A stretch of 64,000 nt of DNA from assembly GCF_000182925.2 (NCBI RefSeq), contig NC_026505.1, positions 4,650,001 to 4,714,000 of the forward strand, in the 5' to 3' direction. Made by a program: the position numbers and the translations under genes. The notes beneath the pieces were generated by a model that was given only the letters and a program-made list of their open reading frames with translations, made no database searches and had not been told where the DNA came from. Source of the stretch: Neurospora crassa OR74A. Lineage: Eukaryota > Ascomycota > Sordariomycetes > Sordariales > Sordariaceae. Positions 46,905 through 58,400 of this stretch are shown here, piece by piece (position 1 is the stretch's first letter; every line of letters begins with the position of its first letter).

Positions 46905-48112
46905 CCCCCTTAGCAAAACCACTAGTGCTCCCACCCTTGGTACAATGCGGCCATGTAATTCCCCCTTCTCCCCAATACCGCACGGTCTATGGCCCTGTCA
47001 TTGTTATGGCGACTGCGCTGCAATTTTCTGCATGAAGCATTATTCTCTGGCGACGAACTTTGGCGATATCACTGCACGCATTTTACTTCGAGACTCACCA
47101 AAGCTCACCCATGTTCTGGCGGTGCACTAACCACCCATGGTTACCTGACAGCACGAACATTCGCCAGCAAATGAGACGAGCAACTGACCTGGGGCTGGAT
47201 TCACCGCCATCGCATCTCACGACTTGTCCGAGGGTTGCGAGAGAACTAGAATTGTTTGCAGTTTGCACTTATTCATCTTTCATTTCTACAGGGTATCTTA
47301 TGTTGTGGTGTTTTGTTTTGTACAAGACAGTCTTGTCGTCGCCAACCGGACACGGCGCCCCTCGGGGCACTCACGCATCTTGAACAGTTGGCTGCGTTAC
47401 AAGGACCTAGGCGTGTCTTGGCGCCATAATCGCTGACAATGTCCCCCATGACCGAGGGAGCTCAACTTGGCCCACAGCTCGGTCGGGTAAGGATCATCCA
47501 CCAGCCTCTCCTGTCCCTACTGCTCATCCCCTGTCCCTAGGGAACAAATATATCCTGCTCTTACAAGACTCCCTCGAAACCACCCGATGGGCACGTAGCA
47601 TCCGCCAGCTACGAGATGTGCTGAAGCGGCGTGCATCGCGTTGTCATCCTCCGTTTCCCCCCTCCGAATACCTCAAAAATGGGATTCATAGGATTGAAGG
47701 AATCGAAAACGCCGGGATGATCCGCCTGTCCCTCGCCCAATGCCCTGCGCCCATTCAATGTGGACTGTTTGCGTGTCATGTTCCAATGACACCAGGGTCC
47801 TGTTCCTGGAAATATTACACCTGCCAAGTGCTCTTGCACGGCGGCGCAACTGTTCCCCGAGTGATAGAGGCCTCGTGGGTCGACGTCGTCTTGGGTGAGC
47901 AGCCCGATGACCAAAGTGGAAGGCAGGGCTTGCTTGTTGCAAACTGAAAAAGAAAAGAAAAAAGAACGTCGAAAACAGCTCTCTCCTTCCAGAATCCGAG
48001 CGCGCCTTTCAAGGAGACTTCATGTGTGGCTCTTTGTCCTCCTCTTGGTGAGGCGACTCATACAAGTCAAAACTTGGGAAGCTGAAGTATCGCTGCGAAT
48101 GCGAATGCGAAT

Positions 48113-48544
48113 CTATCGGGGCGTCAGCTCTTGTCCCGAAACATTGGTGACTGAGGCGAGCAACTCACAGGAATCACGCAGCTCATCGAAGCCATCTGGG
48201 TTGCTGATAGGAGACGAGGATAGCTCACAGTGTCGACCCAAGCTATCGTACATTGGCGGTGGTGATGTCCGTGTCGAGATGGGAGATGTGGCTCTGGAGG
48301 TAGCTCTGGTGAGGGCGTCCGGAGATGAGCCACCTGAGATGTAAGCCACTCTTAGGAGCTCGGTTGCTCTGCGAGACGAGTACGAGTTCGCGAGCGCATC
48401 TCGGCTGGCATTGGACGTGGTGATAGAGGGCTCGGTGGCTGATGCTCGAAGAAGTCTTGGCCTCTGGCTGGGGCTTCGGGTGCCACGGGCCGTCGAAGAG
48501 TCTCTGCGCGGCATGCGGCGAGAGTCAGTAGTTGACGACGCCAT
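48113..48544 (-). CDS. Hypothetical Ser/Arg/Thr-rich protein
   Basis: An open frame of 143 codons starts MASSTTDSRRMPRRDSSTAR. It has low-complexity Ser/Arg/Pro composition throughout, no signal peptide and no membrane segment. The segment FDELRDSCELLASVTN is the only part with folded-protein character. A pyrimidine/AT-poor leader-like stretch lies upstream, and the start context (GACATGGCG) is reasonable for a fungus. An antisense open frame of similar length overlaps it, which lowers certainty. I recognise no family. It may be a real small disordered protein or a chance frame. Confidence 0.45.
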   Translation of the reverse strand: MASSTTDSRRMPRRDSSTARGTRSPSQRPRLLRASATEPSITTSNASRDALANSYSSRRATELLRVAYISGGSSPDALTRATSRATSPISTRTSPPPMYDSLGRHCELSSSPISNPDGFDELRDSCELLASVTNVSGQELTPR

Positions 48545-51500
48545 GTCTAATGTTGGTCTGGTTTGTTGTGATTGGTTGTTGTGACGGACACTTTTGGTCT
48601 GGATGATGATAGGTTGTCGTTATTGTGATTCCAAGGTGCTGTAGTGTTGAACACCAGATACTACTGGGCTTTCACATCGAATTCGGCTGTTGTTTATAAG
48701 GAGACGAAGAAGAAAGAGAGCAGGTTGGGCGGGCTTGAAGTCGAGACGGACCCGAGTATAAGAAGAAAAGCAGCCTTTTTGGGCTGAAATGTGCGATTCC
48801 GCTTAGCTCCGGGGAGGTGTTTTACAGTGTCATTCAGTGGCACTTTCGGTTGCCACTTGTCAGTCGATGGTTGAGTCGGCCAGGGGGAGAGGGGAGGCTA
48901 AGCATACCCGCCCGTTACCCGTTGTTGCCTCCGGGGGCCGAGAGTGGAAGACCACCCTAACCACTGCAGCCCTTTGACACACCCAAATAAACCCAGTCAG
49001 CGTTGTGTGACTGTGCTTGTATTCCTCCCTAGTTCAGGCCGGTTGTACAAGTTGGCCAGGCCTACCAACAAGCAGCCAGGCCGGACCAGCGGGCGATTCG
49101 GAAGTATCTCCTGTTACATGAGGCATGTCAACGTGCATGAAACGACCAAACAATTTGTTTGGATAATAAGACCAGTTGGCGAGGTGCTTCTCTGGACTCG
49201 ACCGCCGTACGCGTCTGCAGACCATGGGATGGCACAGCACCTGGATGGAGAGGACCCATGGATCATGGTACCAAGTGCGTAGCTGCCGCAGGTGTTGGTC
49301 CTGCCCCCCCCGGTCCCCATCGTCCCCATCTTGCTAATGCCCCTGCCTCCCATCTCTCCCCTCCCTGGTCCCCGGCCCCCCAAGCTGCTATGATCATTGA
49401 TGGCAACCCCCGAGATTCGAGAAACTTGGGCATTGAATGGAACACCAAGGTGTTGCGGTTTCCGTCGACGTACTGACCGGTGCCCGCCGGACCATTCAAA
49501 GAGCCTTACTGGCGACAGCGGAGTCTCGGACATGCCAAGTCCAACGCTCTCCACGGCACTTCAGCGACAGTTTTCGCAATGCCCTCGGACTACACCCTAC
49601 TCGCTGGTCCTTTTTGGACCGCCGTCGCAGTAGGGTACCTCTGGCTCCTCTGGTGACCCAAACACCGCCAAAACGAAACATCAGGTGGGGTACACTCAAC
49701 GCCGACAGCCACTCAAGATTTGACACTTTACAGACTTCCAGTCTGCAACATGCAAGGTGGTTGCATATTCTCACTTGACTCTTTTTGAGCCCACAACTTC
49801 ACTGGACATTGGCCGCACACTGGGGAAACGCTGGGGAGCACCGGGGACCCAAAGAGAAGGCCTAGACTACCCAATTCAGGAAACGCCGGTGGTCTCGCTC
49901 CAGTCCTGTTCTGTTCTGTTACTCAATCGAGGCGTCCAGGCCCTCTTCGCCTAACACGGATACGGCCTTCTCTAGCTTGTCCAGAACCTGCTTGTTCTTT
50001 TCTTACAATCATATTCGATAGAATTCGTCACTCGTACATATATCTGACTTGAGTGAACATGGCTCGGGGAATTGATCAACGTGAACAATACTACGGGGCT
50101 AACTGAGAGGGGAAAATCGACCGCAGGTAACAAATCGTCTAAAAAGAGGGGAACGGAAAACAAAAGAAACAAAAGAACGGCAAGCCAGTGCAGTTGCAGA
50201 GAAAGTTGGAAGATTACGTTATGTATTACCCTCCCTCCCTCTGGCAACAACGGCAATGGCATTGTACTATGTATTCAAGCCAAGCAGCGCGCGAATCCCC
50301 TTCTCTGGGTTCCAGATAGCTTACCATCGACCGATGAAGAGTAGGAGTTGGGTGTTGTCGGTTGCGGGTTATAGTCACTTTAATGTGCCTTTTCTGTGAT
50401 CGATATCACCCACCCGCACTCTCTCTATCGGCCCACAGTCCTGTCTTCCCCATGTTCCATATGCAACCCTCCTGACCGGTAGCCACATTACAATTTTTCA
50501 CTATCCTATTCCACCACACATTTCATGGCGGGAAACCCGATAGACATAAATCTTGGGATACACAGCACCTTGAGTTGATATATCGAGTAACACTTGATGC
50601 TTCCGGTGAAGGATGAAGACGGATCCAGAGGGCCACTCACTTCTCAGCGGGGCTAAGGCCCCTATACCGACCTAAACCTTGAGCTAAACAGTATGAGTGT
50701 CACGTACCACTATCCGTTCCCTATTGAGGCATCCTCACTTGCGGAGTCCGTTTATAACCACATAGCAATATTCTTGGATTTTGTGCGATGCCGTACAAGG
50801 AGTATAGATGATAGCTGCATCTTCTCATGCCTTCCACACGTGCGAGAGGACATGCCTTGCGCGCAGCAGCCTGCCCGCCAAACATTTCAGCTTCCTATGT
50901 TGGTACCTGCTGGCTATACTATGCTGTGGTACGTAGCGGGGTAGGTACCTTAGACAGAACACATGAAGCAGCTGGTCTAGTCAGACCCCGGATTCTGTCT
51001 CCAGTTCCATGCAACTGCCAAGTCCACACGCAGTGCGGACGGTTGAGAAGAGTCCGGCACATCCATGACGATCTTCCAAAAAAAGGGAGAGGGGCAGTCC
51101 ATAGAAACTCCACCATGATTCTACATATGGACCAGTGAGAACGACTGCGTATTTTCTCAACACTGCCGGCTGGTAGGGCATCAAATAGGCTCACTGGGCA
51201 GCCATATCTCATTCCACCCACTTTGAACAACCGTTGACTGGGTTACCATGAAAGCTTTGTCGCTTTTCGCTCCGTCGGTTCCTAGGCAGTCGCTGCAAGT
51301 AAGCCCCCGAGGCCTTGTCATGTTTCGAACCGATGTAAAAGTTATCCGATGTTGTGAGATCCATTGCAGTCAACAACGTTCACTTCTTCTTCTTCTTCTT
51401 TTTGGAACCACTGTGTTGCCTATGCTAGTGTAGCTATTCTTGCTACTGCACAACTTATTTTGGTTCCACCCAAAGTTCTTATTTAGCTTCGATCTTTGGG

Positions 51501-54500
51501 ATCGCCGTCGCCGGCTGGAGGCAGACGAGCTTGCGAGCTGGTTGCTTTAGCTTCCCCGTGCTCCATTTTTGTATTCCGTTACATTGCGCCGTGCTGTCAT
51601 GAATCATGGCGCGGATGATCACAGAATGGATAGAAACACGGGCGAAGCACAAGAATACCGGAGATCTACAAGATAGGATGACATTCCCGAGTCGCCGTCT
51701 CTGCCGTGTGTTCGTCGATTCAGGCTCGTTCAAGCCACTTGGTTACACCGACTGTGTGGGGCCATACAAACCCGCTGCCAGACAGCCAGGACGAGCCACA
51801 GCAAGACCTCGAGCTTACCCTGGCGTATCCGCGCACGGAATCATCACGAACTGCCATCACCAAATGCGCACCCGAACATTCGCAATAAACAATGTCCGAA
51901 TAGACACATTGTTAATAAAGGGAAAGATCTATTTCGCACGAGAGCCTCTCACTAGCTACCTGCACCGCCGGGACTACTCACAACACCTGACTCTAATACT
52001 AACTGACCGTACCCTTTCAGCAGTCATCGAAGCATTTAGTATAGTACGCAGTCAGTTTGCTGCTATTACACAGTCTTTGAACTTTCTTCTTCACACCTTC
52101 CCTCCCCCCCTCCCGAAGCATCACAAACCGAGAAAATTGTTTTTATCGTCATCACCAAATCCTGTTTCCACATGATTTTTCTTCCTTAGCTTCTCGATTC
52201 TCATTGGCGTGCGGTTTCTACCTTCTCTTCCCCGATTCGTAGCTCCATATACCTAGTTGACCTCTCTTGCTCACCTGTAACACACCTTGCGCTCTTCACT
52301 CCGAAGCCCTTCGATTTTCCATTGGCCAGAAATCCGTAATAATACATTTTTCCATTTTGAACTCTTCTTCTTTTTCTTACGACTATCAACCAGATGGCGG
52401 AAGCAAAAGTGGCGGCGAAGGGGAGAGGCGACGGCACCATCATTCCTCTTCCGGTGAATCAATGTGTATCCTACGTCGATACGAGCATATGCTTACCAAC
52501 TTTTCATTTGTAACAAACCTTCGTCATTCAAGACATACTGCACGCCGAGCGATCTAAGTCAACTACCACGCTCTTCTGACAAGCAGTCCTCAATACGTCA
52601 GAGAGAGAGAGAGAGAAAAAGACAAAAGAGATTGAGGACAGACATCCTCCCTCCTTGTCCGCCAGTCCATATACATAGTACTATATCCACATACACTACC
52701 TGAAGCTACACTACAACCGCAAGAGCACCATGGTACGGTACCTACATTAGGCTCAGGGACCAGGGGTAAACCCAGAGCATTCTCAGTCTAAGACAAGATC
52801 TCCTGATAATCCCAAACAGAAAAACATGAGGAGGGAAAGGATTTACCCCGAAAGGAAATCATGACAGTGGTGGCTCCATCACTCGATCCCCCGCGGCACG
52901 GCCTGGGCGTCCATCATTACGGCACGTACCTGCCAAGTCTTTGCTTCCCTATACCAGCATCATACTGCATTCAACATTGCACTCATGGAGAGAGACGAAG
53001 ACGCCTCACCGGACCCGAACTTGTCGACCCGGACTACATACCTAGGTACCTACCAGACGTACAACAGCCGGCCGTGGCAATAATCAAGTCCTGTGACTGT
53101 GTGTGGGCTGCATACACAGGTGTACCATCTCGATCCTTCTTTTTTCTTTTCTTCCTCGAAGAAGAGGAAACCAGATGTCTCCGGATGTAATTGGATGAAA
53201 TGTTTGGAACTGATCATCAGGCACTCTTCTACACAGTATGTCCGCTCTGCCTTTACTTGTTTGCTTCGCTTCGGCTCAGGGACACCACCACTCATCCTCC
53301 TTTGAGCGAGTCGATCATCTAATTGGGTTTCTTGGGTCTTTTTGCGTTGCACGCACACCTCAGCCGGCGTTACTACTTGTACTGGTAAGCGCGGTGCCGC
53401 CGCCTCACGATATTCAGGGAATTAGAGGTGGGGCAAAGCAGCCATCTTTTTGTATGGAGAACACAGTTATCGCCACTTTGCAGCTCACCACGCTAACCTT
53501 TTACAAAATGCCAGCAGAGAGTGACGGTAGTGTACATGAGAAGGGGAGAAGGGATCCTGAGAACTAATTCTAGTACGCAGTAGTGTATACAAAAATTCGT
53601 CAATTTAGATGTTTTCCCACGTCCTTCCTTTTCCGTCCCACCATTACACGTGGAGAAAGTGTTGATCATCTCGGAGCTGTCAACAAAAGTTGGCAACGTC
53701 GTCAACGTCTTGCTGTCTCCATTTTGGACTACACGTACTATGGTACACATACTCGTTGCGTTGTCCTTGTTTGTTATCCCTGTCTACAGCGCAAACTAGC
53801 AACTACTGCGTACACCTGAACGGAGCGGATACCATCCAACAACAAAATATGTGATATAATGACCGATTGGCTAGAGAGAACTAACAGGTAGAAGAAGAAG
53901 AAGTAAAACTAGCATGAAAGCCGAAATGTGGTGTTGTTGTCTGCCTGCCCTGCGCTGGCATGCCTGGCCCCGGTCTATAACTGAAAACTATTATTTAACA
54001 CCGCCAAATTGACATCATAATTTGTTTCGACCCTTTTTGATGGTTTCGCCGGAAAGCGAAGCTGGACCAAGCGATGCTAATATAAGGCGTACAGTGCCTG
54101 AAGTATGTAAACGGGAAAACCGTTGTTTTTTACGGTTCTAGAAGGGATCGGCGATGGGGCTAAATGCGTTGACCTTGGAAGTACCCCCGTTGATTACGGG
54201 ACAGACAGGATAAAGCCAAAAAAGAACCACGTTCCAACCAAGCATGTTTGGATGAATCTTATCGTGTGGATTTACTTTTCTTTCTGTGAACAACATCCCG
54301 TCTGACCCGAACGGTAGTGTATGAACGGGAGACAGAGGAGGGCCCTCAGAGGGAGGGAGGGGGGCGCCCGGAAGGGGGGGGGATTTGGCGGGGGATGGGG
54401 GTGAAGGGAAAAAAAATAAAAAAATAAAGATGACATAGAGATGAGATCTGACAGGATTTTTGATCAGTCTTACCGCAGATGGGGAGGATACCATGGTACC

Positions 54501-55099
54501 AGGCGCGGGATTGTGCAATTCTGGCAGTACTGTATCTGTTCTGTCTTTCAACTGTCGATCACCATGCCGGTAGAATCCTCCCGTCGCTGTCTTGCTTACA
54601 TTCAATCCCTGGTTGTCAGGACCGCATAGGCCTCAAGATAATCCAACCTACACACTACCTTAGTGACGAGTTAAGGTATCTTGGACCTTGCCAAACCACC
54701 CCTCAACCTTCAAAGACGACCTAGAATAATAGGTCAAGACTTACAAAAAAAAAAGCATAGTAAAGTATCGTCAGAGAGAACCAACTTCAACATCTATGTC
54801 AACTTGCGTCCATCAAAGGATATGTGTATGCAGTGTACGAAGACCAAAGAGATGGGCAAGAAATAGTATTCATGCAAATAGACCGATTCCCCTGACTCCC
54901 TACCAAAATCCCACGGTTCCCTCTTCCAACAAATCCAAACACCTCCTTCCCTCTTTGAACCGTCTCCCATTCTACCCCGTGTAGCCTGTAACCCCCCAAC
55001 ATCTGGCAGGTTACATGTAGTGTTCAGCCTATCATTCGCATGTTCTCTCCCACGAGGGAAGCGTCTGACTTCCAGGAACTACCTCAACTCTCATCGGTG

Positions 55100-55140
<41 letters not shown>

Positions 55141-56076
55141 CATCTCCGGTTGGCAGAGTACGCAGCATTGGAGGCATCGGGAAGCAGGAACAGTTCAAGT
55201 CAGAAAGAGAGAAGCGTGGGAAAAAACATACTGCAAGCCAGGACAAAACACAACCCAAGCGCACAGGCACACTTGCCAGACTAGATGGCTATTTAAGTAG
55301 TTAGACAAGTAATTCTACGCTGTTCAGGCGATTACCACTCAGTCTGTCTTTAACGATAGAGTTACTTACCTACCTGTACCGTAGGACGAATAATTGCTAC
55401 AATAGATGGCTAGGTTTTATTGCTCACAACGACAGCCGTTCGCCCAAGGTAAAGGATTCGGGATATACAAGCTCTCTGTATCCTCCGTCCCCGGCCATTG
55501 ACTGGCATCTTCCATTACAGGCGGGCCGACATTGGTTACCTTACCTTCCTATCCCATCCACAGGATTGCTGCTTCGTCCTTCGGGTAACAAAGATCGTTG
55601 TTAAGTCATGAAGACAAGTAATCCATTCAGCATCTTTGAGAACCATACAGCCCGGTAACTCAAGGCTCCTCACTTGATGCGCGAGTTGATGTGAATGTCA
55701 CGCTGGAATAGCAAGTACTAGTGAGTAGATGCTCATTATATGGTCATTGTACTATATATGCATGACTAGAACCATATACCGGCCGAAGAGCTGTTTGCGT
55801 GATCTCTTTTGCTCCCTTTTCACTCCACATTTCACCCGCCCGTTTCACGTTCAGACCTGACAGATTGTGGGTGTGGCGGATATGGTGTGGTAAATGCAGG
55901 ATCGAATTGAACAACCATTCCTACCAAGAAAGTGTGATGAGTTATATATGGTAATCAAAGAGGCAATGACGGGCCTGCGATGGGTTCTCCCAAGATGCAG
56001 CTGCTGCCCGAATAATCTCTCTACAATCCATGACCAAACTCCTTTGTGCGTCGTATCCTCCGTGGGGTTGTTACTT
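48545..56076. other. 7.5-kb stretch without a supported gene
   Basis: The flanks are the hypothetical protein gene (leftward, its promoter side) and the 3' end of URC1. Base composition is not AT-rich and shows no sign of RIP-like decay. The longest open frame (51606-52175) has no recognisable motif. Visible landmarks are (AG)8 near 52601-52616, a G-rich patch at 54355-54405, and 39 T at 55102-55140. Several ATG-rich short frames exist, but none can be joined by good splice sites into a known family. It could hold a non-coding transcript or a fast-evolving gene. Confidence 0.45.
55102..55140. repeat. Poly(T) homopolymer of 39 bases
   Basis: An uninterrupted run of 39 T on the + strand in the gene-poor region, about 0.9 kb beyond the proposed URC1 stop codon. 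Confidence 0.95.
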
Positions 56077-58400
56077 CTAGTGGTCGATGCTGTGGTTACG
56101 TTAGCCTCGAGTTTCTTCGATTCGATAATGAGCGACTTTTGAAGAGGGATAACTTACTCTTCCCATATCCGACCTTGCACCGCTTTGAGTTCTTCTTCCG
56201 TCATTCTGTGACCTGTCGTGAAGTATCCTACATAACAACGAATCCTCGTCGGTTAATCTGCCTTTCTCCACAGAAACATTGGAAGAGTAAGTGGGACAAA
56301 CATACCGGCGTTGATCTTGGCATCGATCTCTACTCTCGAATCGGCTGGAATCCAGCTTTCGGGGAGCTCAACACGCTCTAGAATAGGGATACTGTGCGGA
56401 AGGTTAGCATCCATCAAGCAAAAGATCGCCGGCTCACCACAGGTGCAGGTTATGCAGCAAGACCCGAGCACAACGGCACACCACATAGTTGAACAGAAAA
56501 TGCTAACTCACCCTTGGCCGACGATGGCGTCGTGTTTCATGCTAGAAAGTGACCATGCATTAGATCGAGGATCGGTGATACCTCCCACAAGGCAAGGAGA
56601 GCGCGCGCAGTAGGGGAGGAGAGGGGTGTGGTGTTACTCACTTGCTCATGCTAAGCATTCGGTCAATCTTGGTAATACCCAGCCAATGAAGAATATCAGG
56701 CATCAGGGCTTGGAATCGCATATCCTTTACACCGGCAATGTTTTCGGTGCGCTTGAAATAGTCCGATGCAAGATCTGCCCCGCGCTTTCTCGCGTTGTAC
56801 ACAACTGTAAAAGGTTCCCGGTTAGTCTCTCACCCACGAAACGAAATCCCCTGTATGGGACGAGGTAAGGATCAACTAGGAACTCAACATACGATACTGT
56901 GACGCTGGATTAGCATTTAGTCTTCATGAGCAGAGTTTTGGAACACAAACCTTTGTGACTTCGCCCAGGGCACGACCTTCCTTACGGAAATAGATTACCA
57001 CGCCGCTACCGCCATTCTGAGCCTCCTTGACGGCCTCCTCAATACCGAAGATGAGGTAAGGTCTGCAAGTGCAGATATCGGAACAGAAAACATCACTACC
57101 GTTACACTACATAGAAGGTGGCTGTGTCAGCAGTGAAAGATGTGTTCGAGAGACAAGACATTCCATGAGAACGAGAGCCTACCTCGTCGTGTATCCTCAA
57201 CGCAAGTTTCTTCGAAGGGTCTGACATCTTCGCGGGATCGCCGAAGCAGTACACGGTCAAACCACCTAGGAAGAGACGGTTAGGAATCTGTAACACCACA
57301 CCATGACGGGATACACAGCTGATGATTCTTACCGATAGGGGGCAGGAAGACCTTGATATCGGAGCGCGTAATTAACTGGCTATTGTATCAGCATCGTCTG
57401 TCCGTAAAAGTGCTATAATCCAGCGGCGCCAATTACCTCGGGATACATGCCACCCGTATGCTCGAAGAGGGATCTGCGCAATGTGCCCTCATCAATACCG
57501 AACCGTTCGGCAACTCCGGGGAGGTACCAAACAGGCTCGACGGCAAACTTGGTTACTGCAAGTTCACCGAGGCTGTTCAAGCAGATCTTGCCATCTGGAA
57601 CCAATCTGCCGCTCTTAACACTCTCTTCAAGCTCAGGCAGCTTCATATGGGCTTTCGTGATCGCAATTGTCGGCCGGAGATCAACTGTCGATAGCCAGTG
57701 TCAGTTTCCATCATATGCAAATAGGGATTATAGACAACAACAACAATAACAACAACATGTGAAAGTACGTACCACCCTCCTTATCCATGAGATCCTTGAA
57801 GATCCAAGGAACCTGATGGCCCCAAGGATCCATGGCTACAATCTTCTTGGGATCTCCCCATTGAGGGAAAGGGCCAATGTTGACGGCGGGCTCGGTGTTG
57901 GTGAAGTCAGGCTTGTGGTCTGGATCCAGCTCCTTACTCGCCAGAGCCAGCGCGTAGTAAATCGAGTATGAACCACCGTGGGCACCAATGGCGTTACGTC
58001 TGCGGATGGTCGAGCCAGATCGGATGACAGCTACCGGGCCACGCTTCACGGGATCGGCCGCACCCCATTCCATCGGTAGAGGGTTGATGCCGATCTGCTT
58101 GGGATAGGTCGTGAGCACGACGCGGTTTGAGAAGTTGGACTTTGTGACATCGGCGGGCGGAGATGATGGTGACATGGTGCCGGCATCCGCCTGCAAGAGC
58201 GGTGGCGTCTGGACATAGCCGGAAACGAGCGGGGTGGTGACTGGGTTTGGAGCTTCGCCGTTGGGTTTCGACGAGGTTTCGCGAGTCTTCTCCAAGCTGC
58301 TCACACGTTGAGAGATGGATTCAACCGCCGAGATGAGCTTCGTTTGGCCTTGGGCGATGGCCAGCAAGGCATCCTGCACACCTTCCAGACCTGTAGCCAT
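56077..58400 (-). CDS. urc1: URC1 uracil-catabolism protein (GTP cyclohydrolase II-like), 11 exons
   Basis: Exons 58400-57773, 57684-57437, 57375-57333, 57265-57183, 57106-56951, 56896-56893, 56804-56642, 56541-56512, 56391-56306, 56227-56158 and 56089-56077 give 1524 nt and 507 aa. The N-terminal part carries RVVLTTYPKQIGINPLPMEW and GAHGGSYSIYYALA, which I associate with fungal URC1. The GTP-cyclohydrolase-II-like zinc cysteines appear in CNGSDVFCSDICTC. The nucleotide-site region is VIYFRKEGRALGEVTKYLVY, followed by YFKRTENIAGVKDMRFQAL. URC1 is required for ring-opening use of uracil as a nitrogen source in fungi (URC pathway); its exact reaction is not settled. The ATG at 58400 has context TTACAATGGC. 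An ATG nine codons upstream is the alternative. The proposed C-terminus is GRIWEDIDH, from a 13-nt last exon. Confidence 0.88.
56893..56896 (-). other. 4-nt microexon (exon 6) of URC1
   Basis: On the gene strand the exon is TATC, between acceptor GTCACAG and donor GTATGT. The introns on either side are 54 nt (branch GCTAAT) and 88 nt (branch CTAAC). It encodes Tyr and the first base of Leu, turning EVTK and VYNARKR into EVTKYLVYNARKR. Without these four bases the downstream frame is lost, so the reading frame itself demands them. Confidence 0.85.

Larger units (their letters stand above)
46386..48112. other. Promoter side of eS1 and spacer with a 46-A homopolymer
   Basis: The eS1 promoter lies in the left part, with an inverted CCAAT box near 46564. 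A run of 46 A follows at 46858-46903 within a CAT/CCA-rich stretch. The open frames at 47609-47947 on both strands overlap each other and show no family motif, so I do not call a gene. Confidence 0.5.

Noticed and set aside
47618-47947. 109-codon + strand frame with overlapping - strand frames
   Set aside because: No recognisable motif and no splice-supported extension. The two strands are equally open, which suggests chance.
51606-52175. 189-codon open frame in the gene-poor region
   Set aside because: Its composition looks like translated non-coding DNA: no domain, no hydrophobic pattern, no supporting splice sites or family resemblance.
55675-55710. Possible alternative URC1 last exon reading RDIHINSRIK then stop
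   Set aside because: It needs phase 0, but the preceding exon ends in phase 2. The 13-nt exon at 56089-56077 joins in phase with a good CTAAC branch and ends WEDIDH. The distal frame is probably chance or 3' UTR.
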